From Bacteroidota bacterium (lineage in GTDB: Bacteria > Bacteroidota > Bacteroidia > AKYH767-A > JABDAW01), in the NCBI GenBank assembly GCA_023251595.1, contig JAHEYM010000193.1:1-7327 (forward strand): a DNA stretch of 7,327 nt, given 5' to 3'. Positions within the stretch are counted from its first letter, which is position 1; each line of letters begins with the position of its first letter. This document shows, in pieces, positions 1 to 4,949 of this stretch. A model generated the notes under the pieces. That model saw only the letters and a program-made list of their open reading frames with translations, searched no databases and was not told the DNA's origin. The position numbers and the translations under genes were made by a program.

Positions 1-440
1 ATGTCCAAGTCACATAGTTCGGATACCCGCACTCCGGTATCCCACAATAGTCGAATCATGATTAAATCTCGAAGTCGACAGAACTCATTTTCGGGAATTA
101 AAGAAACAATTTTATTGAATTCTTCCTCGGTAACGGCGCGATGGGATTTTGCATGAATTCGAGGCATTTTGATAAGCTCGGGTGAGAGGCATCGATAATT
201 CTTCAATTTATAAAATTTGAAGAAGTTTTTGATTATGACCATTGCAAACTGAATGCTGTACGCACCGTAGCGTGTTTCAAGCCAGTGTTTGTAATCCACA
301 ATATCGCGCGTATCGTATTCTTCTATGTTTTTCTCGCCACACACCAATATGAACTTGTCAAGCCAGCTTCTATAATTCACACTCGCACGGGTTGCATAAG
401 TCCCCTTCCAATCCAAATACTCTTTTATTTTTTCTTGCAT
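1..440 (-). CDS. Tyrosine recombinase/integrase, N-terminal part (3' end beyond window)
   Basis: This is a site-specific DNA recombinase of the tyrosine recombinase (phage integrase/XerCD) family, which cuts and rejoins DNA through a covalent 3'-phosphotyrosine. The visible 146 residues begin MQEKIKEYLDW at the ATG 440-438 and run off the left edge. Residues 1-90 look like the helical SAM-like core-binding domain. The catalytic domain starts near residue 100 (AVTEEEFNKIV), and box I is clear as DTGVRVSELCDLD, with R138 the expected first catalytic arginine. The remaining catalytic residues (K, HxxR, H/W, Y) lie outside the window, so activity cannot be judged. There is no Shine-Dalgarno. The start codon sits only about 10 bases past a terminator-like hairpin and downstream of a structured leader, so expression may depend on read-through. 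It may be the integrase of an element carrying the genes upstream, or a Xer-like resolvase. Family call is strong; specific role is inference. Confidence 0.9.
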   Translation of the reverse strand, partial: MQEKIKEYLDWKGTYATRASVNYRSWLDKFILVCGEKNIEEYDTRDIVDYKHWLETRYGAYSIQFAMVIIKNFFKFYKLKNYRCLSPELIKMPRIHAKSHRAVTEEEFNKIVSLIPENEFCRLRDLIMIRLLWDTGVRVSELCDLD

Positions 441-444
441 ATAG

Positions 445-675
445 CATAAAACCCGTCCGGAACGAACCTGACGGGTCTTATGTTTAAGCGCACCACACCT
501 TACGGTGTAAGTGGCTCCTGGAAGCTTGTACAAACTCCCAAGAGCCAATTTAACACAGGAAGAAGAATAAATCCAGTGCCAAATGGCTTTACAAAGACCT
601 CGTTGTTCGTTCCGATCCGGCGGACAGCCGGAAGGCCCATTAAAGGGCAACGAGTGTAAATTAATTTTTAATAAC
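445..675 (-). ncRNA. Candidate structured RNA (ncRNA or recombinase leader)
   Basis: About 230 bases lie between a consensus promoter and a terminator-like hairpin and can fold extensively on the minus strand. Paired arms seen by eye: outer stem 648-654/599-605 (CTCGTTG with CAACGAG); two hairpins inside it, 645-648/635-638 (GCCC/GGGC) and 627-631/617-621 (CCGGC/GCCGG); hairpin 542-546/513-517 (GGCTC/GAGCC) extended by 538-540/519-521; hairpin 507-511/499-503 (CTTAC/GTAAG); and terminal hairpin 470-476/451-457. The terminal loop region (458-467) is perfectly complementary over 10 bases to 605-614, most of which is unpaired in the 5' domain, suggesting a pseudoknot. A 46-codon open frame (640-500) overlaps but looks incidental. 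I do not recognise an Rfam family. It may be an independent small RNA, a regulatory leader of the recombinase, or structured DNA at a recombination site. Ends are estimated from promoter and terminator. Confidence 0.5.
447..476 (-). terminator. Terminator-like hairpin just upstream of the recombinase start
   Basis: On the minus strand a GC-rich stem ACCCGTC/GACGGGT (470-476 with 451-457; the two arms are 7 of 7 complementary) continues past one mismatch with GG/CC (467-468 with 459-460). It closes a six-base loop (461-466) and is followed by TTTTAT. The U tract is short, so termination may be partial. Flanking bases 478-482 and 445-449 (CATAA/TTATG) can extend the stem but would then sequester the U tract. 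Its position about 10 bases before the recombinase ATG suits either the end of a small RNA or an attenuator. Confidence 0.6.
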
Positions 676-681
676 GGTTAC

Positions 682-709
682 AGTATATATACTTTTTCCA
701 CATTGTCAA
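682..709 (-). promoter_or_regulatory. Sigma70-type promoter for the structured RNA/recombinase
   Basis: Reading the minus strand, a perfect -35 TTGACA (709-704) and a 5/6 -10 TATACT (687-682) are separated by 16 bases. Transcription would start near 675, immediately before the structured segment. It lies in the gap after the ATPase-TOPRIM gene, so the RNA and recombinase need not depend on read-through. A dyad and a short direct repeat overlap the -35 (see the repeat at 700-750). Confidence 0.7.
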
Positions 710-750
710 GCATACCCTGTCGCACAATGTTTTTAGTGGATTAAGCATAC
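700..750. repeat. Short dyad and direct repeat over the -35 region
   Basis: ACATTGT (700-706) and ACAATGT (724-730) form a 7-base inverted repeat with a 17-base spacer. AAGCATAC occurs twice in direct orientation, at 708-715 and 743-750, 35 bases apart start to start. Both overlap or adjoin the TTGACA element. They could be operator half-sites or recombinase arm sites, but repeats this short can arise by chance in A/T-rich DNA. Confidence 0.25.
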
Positions 751-753
751 TCA

Positions 754-2805
754 TTAAGGGGTAATTGATTCCCCTTCCTCGCGCACAACATTGGCGAAAG
801 GCTGTTCCCTTTTTGAATTTATTATTGATTCGAGTTTATCAAATAATGGATTGAAAACCTCAAAATGCTTAGGGGCAAGGTGATTTAGCGATTGTGCGAA
901 GTCCCGCTTCTTCCCCCTAAATTGAATGATTTCTCCAGCACCAATTACTGTCTCCTTATAAAAGTAATTCTCTAATTCAGGAACGCCATAGAACATTAGC
1001 TCTATCGGAAGTTTTGATTCCTGTTTAAAAGTTTCAGTGTCATTTTTCATTACTTGTTTTAAAATGTCCTCATTTTTAGGAACAGGGAGAAGTAATGCAT
1101 ATCCATTTTCTTTATTATTCACTTTAGTTAAACATTTATCGGGTCTAGAGTCCTCCTCTTCTGTAAATACTTTTAATCCGTGCCATGAATTATAACCTTC
1201 ATTATCAAAATCAAATATTGCAATAAATATTTTGTCAGAATAATTTACAAAGATACCATCCGGCCATTCATGACCCCGACTTAACAAATTTTTAAGAAAT
1301 TTTGCGTCAAAACAGTCTTGAATATAAAATAGAGGAGGCGCGTCTGATTTTAATTTTTTCCATGCTATTTCAAGTATGATTTTATCCGTTATGCCTTCAG
1401 TGAACAAAACTGATAATTTGGTTTTGGAAATGTTATAACCTATACTTAGGTCACTGTCTTCTTGATTAAGCGTTGCGAATCCCTCGGTAAGAAATTTAAT
1501 TGCGTTACTCTTTTCTGCCTTTGTAACTTTCTTTTGCCCCGTTTGTTGAACGATATAAATTGAATTATTTGGACTTAACGCAACCGTCGTTGGAGAATGT
1601 GTAACTAATATTACCTTAATCCCGTTTTTATTAACAAATAAATTCTCGATAACACTCAAAAGTCTTTTTATCATGGTCGGATGCAAAGACGAATCTATCT
1701 CATCTAATAAAAGCACACGTGGAATTATCTTCTTCTTTTTTGATTTGTAAATGAGCAGAGCCAGAGCGATTAACGTTTTTTCGCCTGAGGATAACTTGTC
1801 AAAAGTAGTCTGATATCCAGGCTCATTATGTTTGAGATTTATTTGGATCTTAAAAGAGTTCTTATCCTGTCCAAGTGGGATTTGGTTTTGATTAGATGTT
1901 AGATAATATCCATTGCAATCATACTCGTTTAGCACTTCATTTATTTGCTCAATAGGCGAAAAGCCGTGTGTTTTAATAAAATCATCTTTCCCCATATATA
2001 CAAGTTTGTGACCCCATTCGTCAGCTTGTACTTTATTCAGAGAATTCTGAGTTTGCAAAATTCGATATTCTTTCTCCTCATTCGCAATATCAAGAAGAAA
2101 AAAGTCGGGAGATTCCAAATCCTTTTCATTAATTTCGAATATATTCTTCTCCGGAATTAATTTTCTTATAAAATCATAATCCTCGGAATAATTTGATTTA
2201 AAATCGGATTGGATATCTGTATCTACATTCTCAAAACGTAATTTTATTAAATCGTATTGGATATCACCGATGTTGCCATGTCCATTCATTAAATATTGGG
2301 AGATGAAATTAAAAAACTGACCTGTAAACAAGTCTCGATGACTCTTTATCTCTCCCCCTTTTAGAATATTATCTTCAATTGTTCTCAGAGCATCGTAATC
2401 ACGTTCGTGCCCTAACCAACTTGAAAAAACAAAATTCGGCTGTTGTGAAAAGGAGATGATTATCTGATCGGTCGCTTTCCTTCCTTCCGCATTCTGTATT
2501 ATTTGTTGCCTTTTCTCATTAAGTTTCAACATCAATTGTGCTTTGTCTGTATTCGCAGATTGTAATTTAGTCGTGTATATACTGTTTTGAGAAGGTTCAC
2601 CAGTATAAACTGTAAAATCATTGTAATTATAATAGACTATTTCAGACTTATCAATTCCTTCAATTTCCACCGCATCCTTTTTAATTGCCTCCAATAGGTG
2701 TGTTTTCCCAGAGCCATTCAAGCCCGTCAAAATTGAAAAATTCTCCAACTCTATTGGCTCAAATACCTTGATTGAAAAATAGTCTGTTTTGTATTTTAAT
2801 TTCAT
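754..2805 (-). CDS. OLD-like ABC ATPase fused to TOPRIM nuclease domain
   Basis: This 683-residue protein fits the overcoming-lysogenization-defect (OLD) type of ATP-dependent DNA nuclease, a family with known anti-phage members (GajA, retron-linked and solo OLD proteins). Numbering from ATG 2805: Walker A GLNGSGKT at 28-35; a long insert to about 330; ABC signature LSSGE at 338-342; Walker B VLLLDE at 364-369 followed by the D-loop-like SSLHP; switch histidine H403 in VTHSP. A TOPRIM domain follows, with E470-G471 and D474 in FTEGITDK, then acidic D532 and D534 in FDFDNEG. The open frame extends to 2928, but those 41 codons cover a promoter and the neighbouring terminator, and KLKYKTDYF reads as the natural first strand of the ATPase. 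There is no adjacent UvrD-like helicase, so it is not a two-gene Gabija. A fused PARIS-like AriA-AriB protein is a possible alternative. It lies downstream of ardC but has its own promoter. Confidence 0.85.
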   Translation of the reverse strand: MKLKYKTDYFSIKVFEPIELENFSILTGLNGSGKTHLLEAIKKDAVEIEGIDKSEIVYYNYNDFTVYTGEPSQNSIYTTKLQSANTDKAQLMLKLNEKRQQIIQNAEGRKATDQIIISFSQQPNFVFSSWLGHERDYDALRTIEDNILKGGEIKSHRDLFTGQFFNFISQYLMNGHGNIGDIQYDLIKLRFENVDTDIQSDFKSNYSEDYDFIRKLIPEKNIFEINEKDLESPDFFLLDIANEEKEYRILQTQNSLNKVQADEWGHKLVYMGKDDFIKTHGFSPIEQINEVLNEYDCNGYYLTSNQNQIPLGQDKNSFKIQINLKHNEPGYQTTFDKLSSGEKTLIALALLIYKSKKKKIIPRVLLLDEIDSSLHPTMIKRLLSVIENLFVNKNGIKVILVTHSPTTVALSPNNSIYIVQQTGQKKVTKAEKSNAIKFLTEGFATLNQEDSDLSIGYNISKTKLSVLFTEGITDKIILEIAWKKLKSDAPPLFYIQDCFDAKFLKNLLSRGHEWPDGIFVNYSDKIFIAIFDFDNEGYNSWHGLKVFTEEEDSRPDKCLTKVNNKENGYALLLPVPKNEDILKQVMKNDTETFKQESKLPIELMFYGVPELENYFYKETVIGAGEIIQFRGKKRDFAQSLNHLAPKHFEVFNPLFDKLESIINSKREQPFANVVREEGESITP

Positions 2806-2826
2806 TTTAGTGATTTTTCTTGCATC

Positions 2827-2858
2827 CAAAATTATACAATAAATGGTGTAAAAACAAA
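2827..2858 (-). promoter_or_regulatory. Bacteroidota-type promoter of the ATPase-TOPRIM gene
   Basis: On the minus strand, TTTG (2858-2855) is followed after 20 bases by TAATTTTG (2834-2827), matching the Bacteroidota -33/-7 consensus TTTG and TAnnTTTG with normal spacing. An overlapping perfect TATAAT (2836-2831) could also serve as a sigma70 -10. The start of transcription would fall near 2820, leaving a leader of about 15 bases before ATG 2805. This argues against any start codon upstream of 2805. Confidence 0.7.
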
Positions 2859-2910
2859 AGGTTGATAATTGGCAGGCATCAATCAAAAAACAAAAAAGAT
2901 TGACAATTGG

Positions 2911-2944
2911 ATAAATAAAGCCCGACATTTAAAAATGTCGGGCT
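2911..2944 (-). terminator. Intrinsic terminator of the ardC gene
   Basis: AGCCCGACAT (2919-2928) and ATGTCGGGCT (2935-2944) form a perfect 10-base inverted repeat around a six-base A/T loop. On the minus strand it is followed by TTTATTTAT. It lies 50 bases past the ardC stop, so it ends that transcript and separates it from the ATPase-TOPRIM gene. No U tract follows in the plus direction. Confidence 0.85.
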
Positions 2945-2994
2945 AGGTTCCTTGCATAAGGAGATTAAGAAAATCTGCAATTCATCACGAAAAA

Positions 2995-3921
2995 CTACAC
3001 TGCTTCTGAAACCACGGGAGAGGAAAAATCGAGAGTTCCCGCACTATCTTCGTGCTTTTCCTTGACATTCAAGATGAAATCGGTGGCTTTTTGAGCCTGT
3101 GAACTCGCGTAAACAATTAGGCGTTTGTCATTCCGGAGCCGGCGGAGCCATGTTTGTATGTAGGCAACACTGTTATCAAAATGCATCTCCCCCACTCCGG
3201 CTTCGGACATCAAGTAGCACATTCCAATCTGCGCCGTCAGTTCTTCGATCGCGTAATTCTCGGATGCGAACTTTTCTGGATTCACGATTTCCTTCCGGTT
3301 CAGACGACTTTCGTGACCGGTGCTGTGAATCAGTTCGTGGAAAAGCGTTTGGTAGTAGCTGTCATCATCGAGAAAGTGTTCGATGTTTGGCATGTGAACA
3401 GAATCGGTGCGAACCCTGTAACAGGCATCTTTTGATAGATGTTCTATTTTGGGCTTGTTTGGCATTTCGTTCACGATTTTCAGACAGCTTTCAATCGGAT
3501 CGTTCGGTCGGGATAAGTTATTTGCGGGAAGAATCGATTCCGGAATTCCGACACATTGATCGATATTGAAGACATAATAATACCGGAGATACGGAGTGTT
3601 TTGCTTTTCAGCCTGTTTCCCTTCTTCATTTTTCTTCGGCCATTTCCAGAAGGCAATTAGGTGTCCTTTGGCTCCTCCTTTAATTTTTGCCCCAATTTCT
3701 GTTACCTGTTTGAAGGTCAAAAATAGATTTTGCGGATAATTGAAGGTATTGAGCAGTAAAAGATTGATGCTGTTATACTTTCTTCCGGTAATAAGATTTC
3801 GGGGAGGTCCGGCATCTACCGTCCACGGTTTTCTCCACGGGACAATCCCTTTTTCTAATTGTTCGATAATCCGACCGGTAACGATTTCGTACACGTCGGC
3901 TTTCTTTGCAGTTTCACTCAT
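2995..3921 (-). CDS. ardC: ArdC-family antirestriction protein (ssDNA-binding plus zincin domain)
   Basis: ArdC proteins, first known from plasmids, bind single-stranded DNA and protect incoming DNA from restriction during conjugative transfer. The 308-residue length is typical. Residues 5-125 match the N-terminal ArdC/DUF1738 domain: VYEIVTGRIIEQLEKGIVPWRKPW, then RNLITGRKYNSINLLLL, then a TFKQ...GAKIKGGAKG segment. Residues 185-290 carry the zincin-like metallopeptidase domain, with HELIHSTGH at 195-203 (zinc ligands H195 and H199, catalytic E196) and a likely third ligand in EELTAQIG (226-233). The start MSETAKKADVYEIV at ATG 3921 matches the usual family N terminus. No Shine-Dalgarno is seen. 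It is flanked by its own promoter and a strong terminator, so it is a self-contained unit. Its base composition is visibly richer in G/C than its neighbours (30 of 60 bases at 3121-3180 against 13 of 60 at 5401-5460), which suggests a separate origin. Family call is strong; the role in this host is inferred. Confidence 0.92.
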   Translation of the reverse strand: MSETAKKADVYEIVTGRIIEQLEKGIVPWRKPWTVDAGPPRNLITGRKYNSINLLLLNTFNYPQNLFLTFKQVTEIGAKIKGGAKGHLIAFWKWPKKNEEGKQAEKQNTPYLRYYYVFNIDQCVGIPESILPANNLSRPNDPIESCLKIVNEMPNKPKIEHLSKDACYRVRTDSVHMPNIEHFLDDDSYYQTLFHELIHSTGHESRLNRKEIVNPEKFASENYAIEELTAQIGMCYLMSEAGVGEMHFDNSVAYIQTWLRRLRNDKRLIVYASSQAQKATDFILNVKEKHEDSAGTLDFSSPVVSEAV

Positions 3922-3963
3922 GGCGAATATTTTTAATTGTTTAAGAATTAAATGTTCCGCACG

Positions 3964-3991
3964 AGTATAGCTCGGGAAAAATAAAGTGCAA
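3964..3991 (-). promoter_or_regulatory. Sigma70-type promoter of ardC
   Basis: On the minus strand, -35 TTGCAC (3991-3986) and -10 TATACT (3969-3964) are 16 bases apart, the same spacing and -10 as the promoter of the structured RNA. Transcription would start near 3957, giving a leader of about 35 A/T-rich bases. The -10 lies inside a small dyad, CGAG-N5-CTCG (3962-3974), which could be an operator but has arms of only four bases. About 45 bases upstream is TGTA-N5-TACA (4028-4040), also a weak dyad. No terminator was found for the membrane gene in 3992-4115. Confidence 0.55.
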
Positions 3992-4115
3992 GCGAAAATG
4001 ACTGATTTTTAATCGAGACGGTTTTTGTGTACTGTCTACAATTCTAAATATATTGATTCGGAAAAGCGGTTTGGAAAATTGACACTATTCGTTTTCTAAT
4101 GCCATCGAGAATATT

Positions 4116-4916
4116 TTACTTTGGCTGGTTTCTCCGCCCCATGGTCATCCGTTTTACTCTTTTCATCGGGATCACATCAGTTGTCCTTTCATGTTCATGA
4201 AAAATAAAAAAATAGTTTTGTGTTTTTCCGATATAATAATTAGTGCTATCTGATACGATTTTTTCGTCATTATCAAGAATGATTTCGATACCGTATGTTG
4301 TTTTGTTATTCTTAATTGAATCGACATCTATTTTTGCGAATAAAAGTATTATTCCAATAAATAATAAGCTATTAAACAAGGTACTCATAAATCTTCTCTG
4401 CTGAATTGTCGAATTGAATTGATGATGTCTTCTTTCTATTTCTACGGTTATTATTAAAAGTACAGCGCAAACAAGATAAATTACAGCACACCATAAAAGG
4501 GCTGAATAAGTAATGCTTTCATTAAAGAAATGCCAAATATAGTACAAAACAATAATTAAAAGTCCCCCGAAAAACAGTTCTTGTAAATTTTTTAAATGAA
4601 GCCAAAATCTTTTCAATATTTTATTCTCTTCGATTATGCTCTTTCTGAGCTTATGAGTTTCCTCGATATCAGTTTTTCCATGCAGAAGAAAGCCCTGTAA
4701 AACTGAATATGCAAAAATTAAAACAGAGAAAACGATAATATCCAGAAATGATGTGATTATTTCAGTAAATTCAATGAAGTTGGTTATTGAAATGCCAAAA
4801 GAAGAGTAGAAAAATATGAGTCTCGCAACGCCCAAAAATATTATAAACGAACCAACGTAAGGTAAGTAATGACTAATCTTTATTTCCTTAGTGATTTTTT
4901 CCTTTTCGTCTGACAT
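4116..4916 (-). CDS. Five-helix membrane protein of unknown function
   Basis: I do not recognise a family for this 266-residue protein. Hydrophobic segments, likely transmembrane helices, fall near residues 19-38, 57-78, 114-131, 137-158 and 178-195. A charged loop of about 35 residues (79-112, rich in K, E and H) separates helices 2 and 3. The basic run ERRHHQ at 161-166 follows helix 4. Residues 205-260 form a soluble, strand-rich tail (TTYGIEIILDNDEKIVSDS, YYIGKTQNYFFIFHEHE) ending in a basic stretch. There is no signal peptide with a cleavage site. It starts 33 bases after the NACHT gene stop with no terminator or clear promoter between, so the two are probably co-transcribed. It might anchor, regulate or be an effector of the NACHT system, or simply be a passenger. 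Coding status is supported by length, composition and spacing; function is open. Confidence 0.8.
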   Translation of the reverse strand: MSDEKEKITKEIKISHYLPYVGSFIIFLGVARLIFFYSSFGISITNFIEFTEIITSFLDIIVFSVLIFAYSVLQGFLLHGKTDIEETHKLRKSIIEENKILKRFWLHLKNLQELFFGGLLIIVLYYIWHFFNESITYSALLWCAVIYLVCAVLLIITVEIERRHHQFNSTIQQRRFMSTLFNSLLFIGIILLFAKIDVDSIKNNKTTYGIEIILDNDEKIVSDSTNYYIGKTQNYFFIFHEHERTTDVIPMKRVKRMTMGRRNQPK

Positions 4917-4949
4917 TCAATTTTAGTTAGTAAGAGTTTAGCACTGCAT

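Noticed and set aside
458..476. tRNA or tmRNA T-arm, from the GGTTCGTTCC string on the minus strand
   Set aside because: No acceptor stem, D arm or anticodon arm can be placed around it; it is better explained as the terminator loop.
500..640. 46-codon minus-strand frame starting MGLPAVRRIG and ending QEPLTP
   Set aside because: It lies wholly inside the structured segment, has no ribosome binding site, and its sequence is constrained by the stems. Probably incidental, though a leader peptide cannot be excluded.
441..660. Integron attC/attI-like site
   Set aside because: The closing stem has GTTG on the left and CAAC on the right, the reverse of the attC arrangement, and no similar element recurs between the other genes.
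583..744. 53-codon plus-strand frame starting MALQRPRCSF
   Set aside because: It overlaps the structured segment and its promoter on the opposite strand, with no promoter or recognisable family of its own.
1945..2160. Plus-strand 71-codon frame inside the ATPase-TOPRIM gene
   Set aside because: It is antisense to a well-supported gene, with a Phe/Ile/Lys-rich product typical of shadow frames in A/T-rich DNA.
441..2805. Retron: ncRNA next to an ATPase-TOPRIM effector
   Set aside because: No reverse transcriptase is present in the window, and the RNA lacks an evident a1/a2 msr-msd layout.
754..2805. Gabija system
   Set aside because: The ATPase-TOPRIM protein resembles GajA, but no UvrD-like GajB gene is adjacent on either side.
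3099..3569. Plus-strand frames of 156 and 93 codons inside ardC
   Set aside because: They lie opposite a clear ArdC coding sequence and encode low-complexity Ser/Arg/Cys-rich or unmatched peptides; shadows of the real frame.
4028..4040. TGTA-N5-TACA dyad as a LexA-like operator for ardC
   Set aside because: Arms of only four bases, about 45 bases upstream of the -35, with no second copy; not strong enough to call.
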